The notes beneath the pieces were generated by a model, which saw nothing but the letters and a program-made list of their open reading frames with translations, did no database searches and had not been told where the DNA came from. Positions 37,329-46,538 of a stretch of DNA of 56,186 bases are shown here, piece after piece. The position numbers were made by a program, and so were the translations under genes. This DNA is from JBBDMU01 sp040905685 (lineage in GTDB: Bacteria > Bacteroidota > Rhodothermia > Balneolales > Natronogracilivirgulaceae). Positions within the stretch are counted from its first letter, which is position 1; every line of letters starts with the position of its first letter. The DNA is taken from NCBI GenBank assembly GCA_040905685.1, contig JBBDRB010000010.1, positions 1 through 56,186 on the forward strand. The letters run 5' to 3'.

Positions 37329-38534
37329 TCAGAAAAATAACTTCATTTGCAGTCCGCCTGTTGTGTATTTGATATCCCTGGAAGTCATACGACCGGTGGG
37401 TATTTTTAAAAACGGTTCCAGGGAAACGGTATGGCGGTTGGCAATATCCACCTGGTAACCTATTGAAAAAGTATACAAAGCAGCCAGATCGATACCACTG
37501 AGTGAGGGTTCGGTTTGTTTCCGGGATTCGGTGAGGGTTACCTGACGCGTACGCGGTTCACCTTCTCCAGATGCAGCATCACCAAATACCTGAATATTCT
37601 GTTGCGTTTCAAAAGTGTAGTTATAGTCCTCTTTGAGGTAAGCAAGAGAAGAGATACCCGCTGAAACCGAAAACTGGTCTGTAATGAAATACCGGAAGTT
37701 GAGCGGAACTTCCATGCTGACAAGGTCAACATGCACGGAAGCCAAATCACCGGAAGAGGTCATCGTGGCCTCATTATCCAGGGCCATGGTCATACTGCCC
37801 TCATCGCTGTACTTCAACTTGCTTTGGGCAATAAATAAACCCGAACCAAGGGCAAGGTTCCCGGCAAAATTCCAGTCTGTATAAAATCCTCCGCCGATTC
37901 CCAAATCCGCCTGAGAGTTATGGATATTCATTAGAGAAGCATAGCCTACACTGAAGTTAACCGGTTTTTTACTTTGCCTTATTGCTGATCGCCGGATGTC
38001 ACCGGCCTGAACGTACCGCCGGATAATGGGATCATCATCGGGCTGAATATCCAGGAGCCCGGGCATGGCTGTGATGGAAACCGGCTGCAATACCGAGGCC
38101 GCCTGTTGTATGACGGTAGTATTCGCGTAAGGGGTGAGGCCATCCGTCAGAGAATGAAGGTTGCTCTCCATGGGGATTTCGGGAGGGGGTGACGGGTGTT
38201 TACTCTCCCCGCCTGAAGGCTGGCTATCCTCCTGATAAACCAGATTTTCCCCGTCGTTCATTTTATCTTCTATCCTTTCCGGCCTGTCAGGAGTAGGCTC
38301 TTCCACATATTGATCGGAAGCAGTCTGATTAACTAAATACCATGCCAGCAGGGAGGAGAGAATAAGGAACACGGATGCGGCAATGCTGAATATAGTCTTG
38401 CCTGAAGAAAGCTTTCCCCCTTTGCTTTGTTGTCTTTCAAACTTTTCCCAGGAGCCCAGCACATAAGGTTCTTCATGATCCTGAAGAACTTCCCGGATAT
38501 GATCTGTAAGTTTGTGTCGGTTATTTTGGTTCAT
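37329..38534 (-). CDS. Predicted dual-membrane anti-sigma protein: cytoplasmic domain, inner-membrane helix, outer-membrane beta-barrel
   Basis: This 401-residue protein has a charged cytoplasmic N-terminus (1-46) and one inner-membrane helix (about 48-68, FSIAASVFLILSSLLAWYLV). A low-complexity Pro/Ser/Asp-rich linker follows (about 70-185). The C-terminal region (about 190-401) has alternating strands typical of the PorT-like outer-membrane barrel (GGGFYTDWNFAGNLALGSG, MEVPLNFRYFITDQFSVSAGI, ending LQMKLFF). It starts inside the last four bases of the ECF sigma gene. The layout matches the dual membrane-spanning anti-sigma factors described in Bacteroides, which link outer-membrane state to gene expression. 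Function here is inferred from architecture. Confidence 0.82.
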   Translation of the reverse strand: MNQNNRHKLTDHIREVLQDHEEPYVLGSWEKFERQQSKGGKLSSGKTIFSIAASVFLILSSLLAWYLVNQTASDQYVEEPTPDRPERIEDKMNDGENLVYQEDSQPSGGESKHPSPPPEIPMESNLHSLTDGLTPYANTTVIQQAASVLQPVSITAMPGLLDIQPDDDPIIRRYVQAGDIRRSAIRQSKKPVNFSVGYASLMNIHNSQADLGIGGGFYTDWNFAGNLALGSGLFIAQSKLKYSDEGSMTMALDNEATMTSSGDLASVHVDLVSMEVPLNFRYFITDQFSVSAGISSLAYLKEDYNYTFETQQNIQVFGDAASGEGEPRTRQVTLTESRKQTEPSLSGIDLAALYTFSIGYQVDIANRHTVSLEPFLKIPTGRMTSRDIKYTTGGLQMKLFF

Positions 38535-39145
38535 GGTTCATCCAAAAAGGTGTTCTCATAGTGATGTTTAAGCAAAGTTTTGGCCCGGGTAAGGTAAGCC
38601 CGGGAAGAGCTTTCAGCGATGGATAACCGAATGGCTATCTCACGATGACTATAGCCCTCGATTTCATACATATTAAAAACAAACCGCAGCAGTTCGGGAA
38701 GTTCATTCAACAGATTATAGATCTGCCGGGCATTAAGCTCCGATTCTATGTCTGTCGGGGAGGCTCGTTCCAGGGTATCGATATCCACCTGGTTCTTAAA
38801 TCGTCCGTTTGCCCGGGCTTTGTCAATGGATGTATTCACAACAATTTTCCTTAACCAGGGCTTAAAAGGCCCGGTGGAAGAGTATTTGTCAATATGTTTG
38901 AAAACTTTCATAAAGCTATCATTGACTACTTCTATGGCATCATCCCGGGTGGGGCAATAGGATAAAGCCACACCCAGAGCATATCCATAAAATTTTTTAT
39001 ATAGCTTCTCCTGACTGTGTGTATGGTATTCCCTGCACCCGCTAATGATTTGAATTAGTTCATGGTAATCTGCGTCACCAACGGTGACCGGCTTTTCCGG
39101 TCCGTTGTTCAATAAAACCTTACCTGCGATATTTTTCTTCACCAA
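38531..39145 (-). CDS. ECF-type RNA polymerase sigma factor
   Basis: This 204-residue protein has sigma region 2 (about 45-110: EKLYKKFYGYALGVALSYCPTRDDAIEVVNDSFMKVFKHI, FKPWLRKIVVNTSIDKAR). It also has region 4 (about 145-195: LNELPELLRFVFNMYEIEGYSHREIAIRLSIAESSSRAYLTRAKTLL). Its stop overlaps the start of the barrel-type anti-sigma gene by four bases, giving tight translational coupling. It is distinct from the sigma factor at 14707. A long inverted repeat lies 109-149 bases upstream in the divergent intergenic region. Confidence 0.93.
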   Translation of the reverse strand: MVKKNIAGKVLLNNGPEKPVTVGDADYHELIQIISGCREYHTHSQEKLYKKFYGYALGVALSYCPTRDDAIEVVNDSFMKVFKHIDKYSSTGPFKPWLRKIVVNTSIDKARANGRFKNQVDIDTLERASPTDIESELNARQIYNLLNELPELLRFVFNMYEIEGYSHREIAIRLSIAESSSRAYLTRAKTLLKHHYENTFLDEP

Positions 39146-39253
39146 TAGATAGTAATAGGAGGCAGAGAGGACCTCATTCGATCTTTAATAGTTCATCATA
39201 TCCCGCTCGGCTCAACAGGGCAGGTTTACAATGCCTATACGTAGACTACCGGG

Positions 39254-39294
39254 AAAACGCTACATGCAAACAGGGTTGGCTTATGTAGCGTTTT
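39254..39294. promoter_or_regulatory. 12-bp perfect inverted repeat in the divergent intergenic region
   Basis: AAAACGCTACAT (39254-39265) and ATGTAGCGTTTT (39283-39294) are perfect reverse complements separated by 17 bases. The region lies between the leftward sigma gene (start 39145) and the rightward lipoprotein gene (start 39350). A dimeric regulator's operator or an RNA hairpin are both possible; a terminator is unlikely between divergent genes. Confidence 0.55.
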
Positions 39295-39349
39295 GTTAAA
39301 AATGCCCGTAAAGATTACAAAAAGTCAACAAATATAAATACAAGTTATT

Positions 39350-39865
39350 ATGAAAAAGTTAGTTTTTATCAGCATGACCGTACCGGCGCTTTTTATGGCA
39401 GCCTGCAATGAAAGCACTGTAAACGCTGATGATGATGCCCATAGTTATGCAGACAATTACGTATTTCAAAGAAGCGCTGAGCTGGCTGATGAAACGGCGA
39501 ACAGCCGCTCAGCGGAAATCAGCGATCTGTTCGAAGTGAAAACGGCATGGATTGAGGAAAACGAAGACGGAAAGGTCATGCACATTAAGGTAAACCAGGC
39601 AAGAGGGTGCAAAGAGGTCTATACGGAGAAGTTTGAAGTGATATGGAGCGGCATCATGCTGATGATCTATCCGCCGCAGATCGGCTTTTACCTAAAACTC
39701 AATACGGAGGCCTGTCCGGTAATAGAGGACAACGTTGAGGAAACGATAACCTTGGATCTGGTTGAGCTTTTTGGTCCTGCAGATTTTCTGGAGGAAGCCA
39801 AATTTACCATTATGAACGCGTCACGGTCAACGGGCGAAAATGACGTTACGGTAAATCCCTCTTAA
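39350..39865 (+). CDS. Small lipoprotein of unknown function
   Basis: This 171-residue protein has a signal ending LFMAAC, with Cys19 lipidated. The mature part is acidic at first (residues 25-75) and then has strand-like segments (FEVIWSGIMLMIYPPQIGFYLKLN, ETITLDLVELF). Two cysteines (CKEVY and ACPVI) may form a disulfide. I do not recognise a family. It is divergent from the sigma/anti-sigma pair and shares the intergenic inverted repeat, so it may be a target of that sigma factor. Confidence 0.7.
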   Translation: MKKLVFISMTVPALFMAACNESTVNADDDAHSYADNYVFQRSAELADETANSRSAEISDLFEVKTAWIEENEDGKVMHIKVNQARGCKEVYTEKFEVIWSGIMLMIYPPQIGFYLKLNTEACPVIEDNVEETITLDLVELFGPADFLEEAKFTIMNASRSTGENDVTVNPS

Positions 39866-39937
39866 ATGATTGGACAGAAGTGGTAAAATAATCTATATTG
39901 GTATCACCATAAAATCATTGGTTATTCATTCCTGTCT

Positions 39938-41464
39938 ATGATTAAACATAAATCCGTATGCCCCCGGCTGTCTGTATGGGCCATGATTATATCCTTCATA
40001 ACGCTTACGGCATCCATGACGGCGGCACAACCGGGAGAAAGGTCCGGTCCGTCTCCGAATCTTATACTGATTATTGCCGATGACATGGCCTGGGATGATT
40101 GCGGGGCGTGTGGTCATCCCAATATTAAAACTCCCAATATAGACAGACTGGCGGGGGAGGGGATGAAGTTTCATAAAGGCTTTATCACAACCAGTTCCTG
40201 CAGTCCCTCCAGGGCCAGCATCCTAACCGGAACCTATCCCCATCAAACGGATGCCGAACAGCTGCACTGGGAAGTACCCGCTGAAAAAATTACCTTTGTG
40301 GAACAATTGAAGGAGGCCGGGTACTGGACGGCCCAGGCGGGGAAGTGGCATTTGGGCAATCACATGAAAGACCGCTTTGATTTTTTGGCTGCTGAGAACA
40401 CCCGGGCATTACGTGATACTTACGGAAAACTGCCGGATAGCGATGGCAGCGGAGCTCATCTATGGGTTCCCCTGCTGGAGCACCGTCCGGCTGACCAACC
40501 GTTTTTTCTCTGGCTGGCGGCTGTCGATCCCCACAGAATATATGAAGAAGGGATCATTGATTCCCCCCACAGCGTTGATGATGTGATCCTTCCGCCCTAC
40601 GTGCCCGACACGGAAACGGTCAGAAAAGACTATGCCCTGTATTATGATGAAATCAGCCGGATGGACCAGTACATCGGCCGGGTTATGGAGACTCTGGAAC
40701 GGCAGGGCGTGAGCGATAATACCATGATCCTGTTTATCAGTGATAACGGAAGGCCTTTCCCCGGGGATAAAACCACCCTGTATGACCGCGGTATTAAAAC
40801 CCCCTGGTTTGTAAAATGGCCGGATCGAATCCCGGCCGGCACTCAAACCCATTCCCTGGTAAGTTCCGTGGACATCGCCCCTACTTTTTTATCCCTGGCG
40901 GGCCTTGAACCGGGGGATCACTTTGTGGGAAATGATTTTAGCCCGGTGTTATCAAACGTACAAACGGAGATCAGGACGTATGTCTACGGACAGGCTCACT
41001 GGCATGACCATGAAGATTACATGCGTTCCGTGCGGGATGCCCGGTTCAATTACATCAGGAATTTCTTTAATGACCTTCCCGCTACACCCCCTGCCGATGC
41101 CCTGACCAGCCCGACTTTCTCGGAGATGCTGAGGCTGAAAACGGAAGGTCGGTTGAATGAATACCAGGTGGCTGCCTTCACCCAGCCGCGTCCGGAAGAG
41201 GAGTTATATGATCTGGAGAATGATCCCCATGAACTGCATAATCTGGCCGGTGACCCCGGTCATCAGGAAGTATTAACCCGGATGAGAAAGGAGCTAAACG
41301 CGTTCATGGTACACTACGATGATGGCATTCCGAGGTTGCGAACACCGGATGAGTTTCACCGGATCACCGGCCGTCCGCTGCCGAATAACGAACTGCCCAG
41401 GCGTTCGAAGAAAGAAATGTTCGGAGACTGCGATTGCCTGTACCGGTCACCGGATGGTCCATAA
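39938..41464 (+). CDS. Sulfatase (S1), CSPSR type
   Basis: This 508-residue protein has a signal peptide ending SMTAAQ. The catalytic core includes LILIIADDMAWDD, the canonical formylglycine site CSPSRASILTG with Cys88, GKWHLGN and FISDNGRPF. It is the first of three adjacent rightward sulfatase genes (42 bases to the next), followed by a CE15 esterase, which implies one operon. This enzyme most resembles heparan/N-sulfoglucosamine-type sulfatases in overall motif spacing, but the substrate cannot be assigned from sequence. Near its end it has a Cys-rich tail (FGDCDCL). Confidence 0.93.
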   Translation: MIKHKSVCPRLSVWAMIISFITLTASMTAAQPGERSGPSPNLILIIADDMAWDDCGACGHPNIKTPNIDRLAGEGMKFHKGFITTSSCSPSRASILTGTYPHQTDAEQLHWEVPAEKITFVEQLKEAGYWTAQAGKWHLGNHMKDRFDFLAAENTRALRDTYGKLPDSDGSGAHLWVPLLEHRPADQPFFLWLAAVDPHRIYEEGIIDSPHSVDDVILPPYVPDTETVRKDYALYYDEISRMDQYIGRVMETLERQGVSDNTMILFISDNGRPFPGDKTTLYDRGIKTPWFVKWPDRIPAGTQTHSLVSSVDIAPTFLSLAGLEPGDHFVGNDFSPVLSNVQTEIRTYVYGQAHWHDHEDYMRSVRDARFNYIRNFFNDLPATPPADALTSPTFSEMLRLKTEGRLNEYQVAAFTQPRPEEELYDLENDPHELHNLAGDPGHQEVLTRMRKELNAFMVHYDDGIPRLRTPDEFHRITGRPLPNNELPRRSKKEMFGDCDCLYRSPDGP

Positions 41465-41506
41465 TCATGAGATATCCCTTGATCATCAAAAAAAATCGTC
41501 ACGTAC

Positions 41507-42961
41507 ATGTTTAGATATTTTGCATTGATACTGGTTAGCGCGGCCCTGGCTGCTTGCTCATTATCGCGGTCTTCGGAACCCCGGGACGGCAAGCCCAACG
41601 TGGTCGTTATCTTTATTGACGATATGGGATACGGAGATCTGGAAAGCTATGGGGCAACCGGCTATGAAACGCCCGAACTAACCAAAATGGCGGCTGAAGG
41701 AATGCGGTTTACTCATTTTTACGTGCCACATGCCGTGTGCAGCGCATCCAGAGCCGCTTTGTTGACGGGAGCGTATTCCAACCGGGTGGGGGTTACCGGT
41801 GCGTTAAGTCCGTGGAGCATGATAGCCCTGGATCCGGAGGAAGAAACCATAGCCGATGTTCTAAAAAGGGAAGGGTATAAAACAGGCATGATGGGTAAAT
41901 GGCATCTGGGTTCTGAAGAACCTTATTTACCCTTACAACAGGGATTCGAGGAATACATCGGCATTCCCTATTCAAATGATATGTGGCCGGTAGATTACGA
42001 CGGTACTCCGATAACCGATTCGACCAACAGCAGGATCAGATACCCAACGTTGCCGCTTATTGAAGGCAATGAACAAATTCAAGCCATTGAGACGCTGGAA
42101 GATCAAAGCAGGCTTACCACACTGTTTACCGAACGGGCCATAGAGTTCATTCGGGGGAACAGGGATAATCCATTTTTTCTATACCTGGCCCACCCGCAGC
42201 CCCATGTGCCGCTGGCTGTATCAGACCGGTTTAAGGGCAAGAGCGGAGAGGGCCTGTTCGGTGATGTTATGATGGAGCTTGACTGGTCGGTCGGGGAAAT
42301 ACTGCACACACTGGATGATCTAAACTTAAGCGAAGAAACCCTGGTTATCTTTACCAGTGACAACGGTCCCTGGCTAAATTACGGCAATCATGCCGGCAAC
42401 ACCGGGGGGTTGCGGGAAGGGAAAGGCGGTGAATGGGAAGGGGGCGTCAGAGTGCCGGCCATCATGCGCTGGAAAGGGAGAATTTCAGCGGGAACGGTTA
42501 ACAGTAACCTGGCTTCTTCCATCGATGTGCTGCCGACAGTTGCGCAGCTAACCGGCGCGGATCTGCCACGGCGTAAGATTGACGGCGTGGATATTTCATC
42601 ACTTCTATTTAATGAAGACAATGCGAATCCAAGGGACCATTTAGCGTATTATTATGGGCGCAATGAACTGCAGGCTATACGAAAAGGCGCATGGAAACTG
42701 GTATTGCCTCACACCTACCGGTCTTATAAACACCATCTTCCCGGTCAGGATGGCTGGCCCGGCCCCACGAGAAACGTGGAAAGCGAGCTTGCCCTGTATA
42801 ATCTGCGTTCCGATCCGGGAGAAACGCTGGACCTGCAGGATGGATTTCCGGAAATAGTGAAAGAACTGGAGGCCCTGGGCGAGCGGTACCGGGAAGATCT
42901 GGGAGATGAGCTCACCGGCCGGGAAGGAAACGGACGCAGGCTTCCTGCCAGGGTGGAGTGA
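41507..42961 (+). CDS. Sulfatase (S1) lipoprotein, CSASR type
   Basis: This 484-residue lipoprotein has LAAC at residues 14-17. The core begins VVVIFIDDMGYGD, with the formylglycine site AVCSASRAALLTG (Cys78), GKWHLGS and FTSDNGPW. It is a paralog of the sulfatase at 18010-19404: both have CSASR, SNDMW, HPxPHVPL and FGDVxMELDWSVGE. Its stop codon TGA shares a base with the ATG of the next sulfatase gene, so the two are translationally coupled. Confidence 0.93.
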   Translation: MFRYFALILVSAALAACSLSRSSEPRDGKPNVVVIFIDDMGYGDLESYGATGYETPELTKMAAEGMRFTHFYVPHAVCSASRAALLTGAYSNRVGVTGALSPWSMIALDPEEETIADVLKREGYKTGMMGKWHLGSEEPYLPLQQGFEEYIGIPYSNDMWPVDYDGTPITDSTNSRIRYPTLPLIEGNEQIQAIETLEDQSRLTTLFTERAIEFIRGNRDNPFFLYLAHPQPHVPLAVSDRFKGKSGEGLFGDVMMELDWSVGEILHTLDDLNLSEETLVIFTSDNGPWLNYGNHAGNTGGLREGKGGEWEGGVRVPAIMRWKGRISAGTVNSNLASSIDVLPTVAQLTGADLPRRKIDGVDISSLLFNEDNANPRDHLAYYYGRNELQAIRKGAWKLVLPHTYRSYKHHLPGQDGWPGPTRNVESELALYNLRSDPGETLDLQDGFPEIVKELEALGERYREDLGDELTGREGNGRRLPARVE

Positions 42962-44337
42962 TGATGAACACGCCGGCTGTTCTTTTCCTGACTTTGTTTG
43001 CCGGTACGGCCGTGGGGCAGACACCGCCACAGAAAGATCAGGATCCACCCAATATCATCGTTTTAGTTTCAGATGACCACCGCTGGGATGGTCTGGGTGC
43101 TGCAGGCAATAAGGTAATCCAAACGCCGCGCCTGGATCAACTCTCCGGGGAAGGTATCCGGTTCACCCGGGCTTACGTGACCACGTCGATCTGTATGGTC
43201 AGCCGGGCATCGATATTGACCGGACAGTATATGTCCCGCCACCATATCACGCAATTTGGCATTGAGCTGGAGCCGGAGGCTTTCGCCCAGACCTATAGCG
43301 GCGTGTTGCGTGAGGCCGGATACTGGACCGGTTTCATTGGCAAGTATGGCATTGGCCAGGTACGTGACGATGATTTTGATTTTGTGCGTTCGTATTCCGG
43401 CCGGCACTGGCTTGAAAACGGTGAGGGCAACCCGATTCATATTACGGAGCAAAACGCCCTCGACGCGTTGGATTTTGTCCGAGAGCGGCCCGGGGACAAA
43501 CCCTTTCTGCTCAGCGTATCTTTTTTTGCGCCCCACGCCGAAGACTCCGCCCCGCAACAGTATCTTCCCCAGGACTGGAGTGCCGGACATTACCAGGACG
43601 TAACCGTGCCGGGTTCAACGCTGATGGATGAGCAATACTTTGAGGCGCTGCCGGAATTTATCAGGCAGGAATCCAATGAGGGGCGCATCCGCTACCACTG
43701 GCGCTTTGACACGCCTGAGCGGTACCAGGAGTACATGATCAACTATTTCCGGCTCATAACCGAGGTGGATGAGGCTGTCGGCCGGTTGGTGGATGAGCTC
43801 AGGCAGCAGGGCATTTATGACAATACGCTCATCGTGTTTATCGGGGACAACGGATATTTTCAGGCCGACCGGGGCCTGGCCGACAAATGGTATCCGTATG
43901 AAGAATCGATCCGGGTGCCGCTGATCGTACATGACCCTCGCTTGCCGGCAGCAGAAAGGGGGATCACGAGGGATGAAATGGTGCTCAATATTGATCTGGC
44001 TCCCATGATAGTGGCTGCCGCCGGCTTGGAAGTGCCCGGGGGGATGCAGGGCCGCGATCCGGCTCCCTTATACCTTTCCGGTGCCGCCCATGGCTGGCGG
44101 GATGAGTTTTTTTATGAACACCCCACGATAACCGATAAAAATCGCATCCCTTCCTCCCAGGCCGTTGTACGACGGGATCTAAAATATGTCCATTGGCCCG
44201 AGTGGGATTACCAGCAGCTTTTCGACCTGCGCCGGGATCCGGGCGAAAGGCAGAACCTGATCGGTGAGCCTGATTACCGGCAGCAGCAGCAGCGTATGGA
44301 GGAAAAATTCAGGCAATGGCGCCAGCGGGTTCGATAG
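42961..44337 (+). CDS. Sulfatase (S1), unusual CMVSR formylglycine motif
   Basis: I start at the ATG at 42961, which overlaps the previous stop as TGATG; a GTG at 42958 is in frame but less likely. The 458-residue protein has a signal peptide ending AVGQT. The core is IIVLVSDDHRWDGLG, with the formylglycine site TSICMVSRASILTG. Cys78 is followed by M-V-S-R, so Val replaces the usual Pro or Ala. The rest of the active site (GKYGIGQ, FIGDNGYFQ) is present, with Tyr in place of His in the GKW/YH motif. It may still be matured, but the motif should be tested. Confidence 0.9.
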   Translation: MMNTPAVLFLTLFAGTAVGQTPPQKDQDPPNIIVLVSDDHRWDGLGAAGNKVIQTPRLDQLSGEGIRFTRAYVTTSICMVSRASILTGQYMSRHHITQFGIELEPEAFAQTYSGVLREAGYWTGFIGKYGIGQVRDDDFDFVRSYSGRHWLENGEGNPIHITEQNALDALDFVRERPGDKPFLLSVSFFAPHAEDSAPQQYLPQDWSAGHYQDVTVPGSTLMDEQYFEALPEFIRQESNEGRIRYHWRFDTPERYQEYMINYFRLITEVDEAVGRLVDELRQQGIYDNTLIVFIGDNGYFQADRGLADKWYPYEESIRVPLIVHDPRLPAAERGITRDEMVLNIDLAPMIVAAAGLEVPGGMQGRDPAPLYLSGAAHGWRDEFFYEHPTITDKNRIPSSQAVVRRDLKYVHWPEWDYQQLFDLRRDPGERQNLIGEPDYRQQQQRMEEKFRQWRQRVR

Positions 44338-44367
44338 CGGGCTAATTTAAAAAATATAATAATTTAT

Positions 44368-45657
44368 ATGAAAATCTTTTTAAGACTTTATGTTTTGATC
44401 GTACTGATGGTCCTCCTAGCCTATAACGGCCTTCATGCCCAGCAAAAGGCCTGGCCGGCCGTCGAAGATCTTCCGGCCTTGCAACGGTTTCCTGACCCGT
44501 TGACCATGTTCGATGGCACACCGGTCACTTCGGTTGAACAATGGAGAAGGGACCGTCGCCCCGAACTTATATCCCTTTTTCAGTATTATATGTATGGAGA
44601 GGCGCCTCCGCCCCCTGATAATTTCCGCTATACCGTCGTTGATGTCGATCCCGGTGCCCTGAATGGCCGGGCAACCCGCAAGCTCATAACGCTGCATTTT
44701 GGACCGGAGGGTACACCCTCCGTTTCACTTTTAGTGTTGACTCCCAATGATGGTGAAGAGCCGGCGCCGGTTTTATTAGGCTACAATGCCGCCGGCAACC
44801 ATTCTCTAATGGATGATCCGGCTATACCGCTTACCCCGGCATGGATCAATAACAGCTATTACAGGGATACAGATGACAATAAGGCACATGAGTACCAGCG
44901 CGGACTGCGCAAGGGAAACTGGCCGCTCAAAATGCTGATAGACCGGGGATATGGTGTGGCCACCATGTATGCCGGAGAAATCAGTCCGGACTATGATGGA
45001 GGATGGAAGGAAGGTGTTCATAAAAGCTACATGAAAGTCGGGCAGCATCGTCCGGAATCACATGAATGGGCCGTATTAGCCGCCTGGGCCTGGGGGCTGC
45101 AGCGAGGGGTAGACTATCTGGTACAGGATGAAGAGGTGAATCAGGAGGCAATTGCCGTTATTGGCCACTCCCGCCGGGGTAAAGCCGCACTGCTTGCCGG
45201 TGCCCTGGATGAACGCATCGCTATGGTCATACCTCATCAGGCCGGCACAGGAGGAACAGCGCCCAGCCGTTCATATATAGGGGAAAGTGTCAAAATGATA
45301 AACCGGAATTTTCCACACTGGTTTAATGGAAATTTTAAAGAATTCAACAATCTTGTCGAACGTCTTCCTTTTGATCAGCATGATCTGTTCTCCCTTATCG
45401 CCCCGCGGCCCCTGCTGCTTACCAATGCGACAGAAGATATCCACGCTGATCCACAGGGCCAGTTTGATATGCTCAAATTAACTGCGCCGGTGTATGAATT
45501 GTTGGGTGTGGAAGGGGTGGGAACAACGATATTTCCCGAAGAAAATGTACTCCTCGATTCCCGGCTGGGTTATTTTATCCGTCCGGGGAACCATTCCATG
45601 ACCGATACCGACTGGGAAGCCTGGCTCGATTTCTGTGACAGGCATTTTACAGAATAA
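44368..45657 (+). CDS. CE15-family glucuronoyl esterase
   Basis: This 429-residue protein has a signal peptide (cleavage near LHAQQ). The nucleophile elbow is VIGHSRRGKAAL with Ser268, and the catalytic His409 lies in RPGNHSM. Intervening family segments are GTGGTAPSRSYIGESVKMINRNFPHWF and LIAPRPLLLTNATED. These are the hallmarks of bacterial glucuronoyl esterases, which cleave esters between glucuronic acid on polysaccharide and alcohols, including lignin alcohols. It ends the three-sulfatase operon (30-base gap). Unlike the enzyme at 6584 it is a single-domain, apparently complete CE15. Confidence 0.88.
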   Translation: MKIFLRLYVLIVLMVLLAYNGLHAQQKAWPAVEDLPALQRFPDPLTMFDGTPVTSVEQWRRDRRPELISLFQYYMYGEAPPPPDNFRYTVVDVDPGALNGRATRKLITLHFGPEGTPSVSLLVLTPNDGEEPAPVLLGYNAAGNHSLMDDPAIPLTPAWINNSYYRDTDDNKAHEYQRGLRKGNWPLKMLIDRGYGVATMYAGEISPDYDGGWKEGVHKSYMKVGQHRPESHEWAVLAAWAWGLQRGVDYLVQDEEVNQEAIAVIGHSRRGKAALLAGALDERIAMVIPHQAGTGGTAPSRSYIGESVKMINRNFPHWFNGNFKEFNNLVERLPFDQHDLFSLIAPRPLLLTNATEDIHADPQGQFDMLKLTAPVYELLGVEGVGTTIFPEENVLLDSRLGYFIRPGNHSMTDTDWEAWLDFCDRHFTE

Positions 45658-45665
45658 AACCGGAA

Positions 45666-46202
45666 TTAAAGCCTGGCCTGGAGGGTGCGGTCCATGGCCT
45701 GCATTAAGTCGTCTTTGAGAAACGGTTTGGGTAAAAATCCATTCATTCCGGCCTGCAGGCAATCATCCTTGATCTGGGGGCTCACATGAGCCGTGACGGC
45801 GAGAATCGTTGTATACGCATTTTTTTGATGGCTGCGGATGTGACGGGTCGTTTCTATGCCGTTTATGCCGGTCCCCAGGTCGATATCCATTAGAATTATA
45901 TCGAAATCCTGTACGGTGAGCAGGGCCAGGGCATGCTCACCGTGTTCGGCCGATTCATATATGAAATCCTGCTTTTTCAGGTAGCTGCGTACGATAAAGC
46001 AGTATTCATCATTATCCTCGACCTGCAGCACACGGCAGGGCGCTTTGGCTTGAAGGCCCCAGGGATTGTTGGGCGACACACCGGACTGCCGGTCCTGGCC
46101 AATACGCTGAATATAATGGCGGTTCGCCTGCTCTGCGTCGGGGTGTTGTGGAGCGGCGGCGTAGGTTACGCTCACGGCCTTGGATAATTTTGTAATATAC
46201 AT
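45666..46202 (-). CDS. Stand-alone response-regulator receiver protein
   Basis: This 178-residue protein has a non-conserved N-terminal stretch (1-55) and then a receiver domain (about 57-176). The acidic pocket is Glu62/Asp63 and the phosphoacceptor is Asp106 in DIILMDIDLG. The TAH switch residue and KPF lysine (FLPKPFLKDD) are present. There is no DNA-binding or enzyme output domain, so it is likely a phosphorelay intermediate for a hybrid kinase encoded elsewhere. It is convergent with the CE15 gene, eight bases apart. Confidence 0.88.
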   Translation of the reverse strand: MYITKLSKAVSVTYAAAPQHPDAEQANRHYIQRIGQDRQSGVSPNNPWGLQAKAPCRVLQVEDNDEYCFIVRSYLKKQDFIYESAEHGEHALALLTVQDFDIILMDIDLGTGINGIETTRHIRSHQKNAYTTILAVTAHVSPQIKDDCLQAGMNGFLPKPFLKDDLMQAMDRTLQARL

Positions 46203-46538
46203 TATGTCGAATTGGGTTGACGGTCTGTTATCCGTAATACAAAGATTAGCCGTCTAGACCCCTACTTTCTCGCCAATAAAGTACCGGTTACTTTGTAAAA
46301 AGCCTGATGGGTTATTTAGCATTAATTGCACTATATGAACTTGCTACATATGGTTAGAGAGTAAGTTAAGACTTATCTTGCCTCAGCAGACATAATAGAT
46401 GTACCTCCCGATAACCGGAGACATTACGTTGCCTGGAGCGATGCTACAAAAGATGATATTTCTCAAGCGACTTCCCCTTGTTTCGATCGAGCCAAGGCTG
46501 GGGTCGTTGAAAGATATTTAGAAAGATACGACGCTAAA
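46203..46538. other. 336-base intergenic region with a possible coding remnant
   Basis: No RNA gene, promoter motif or terminator is clear. From about 46363 to a TAA ending near 46602 the rightward strand has an open frame without a good start, whose first half reads like a real protein (...DVPPDNRRHYVAW..., ...DDISQATSPCFDRAKAG...). It runs into the end of the leftward rubredoxin-fusion gene. I cannot assign a family, and it may be a decayed gene tail or chance. Confidence 0.35.

Noticed and set aside
42958..42960. GTG start of the third sulfatase
   Set aside because: The ATG at 42961 overlapping the upstream stop (TGATG) is the standard coupled arrangement.
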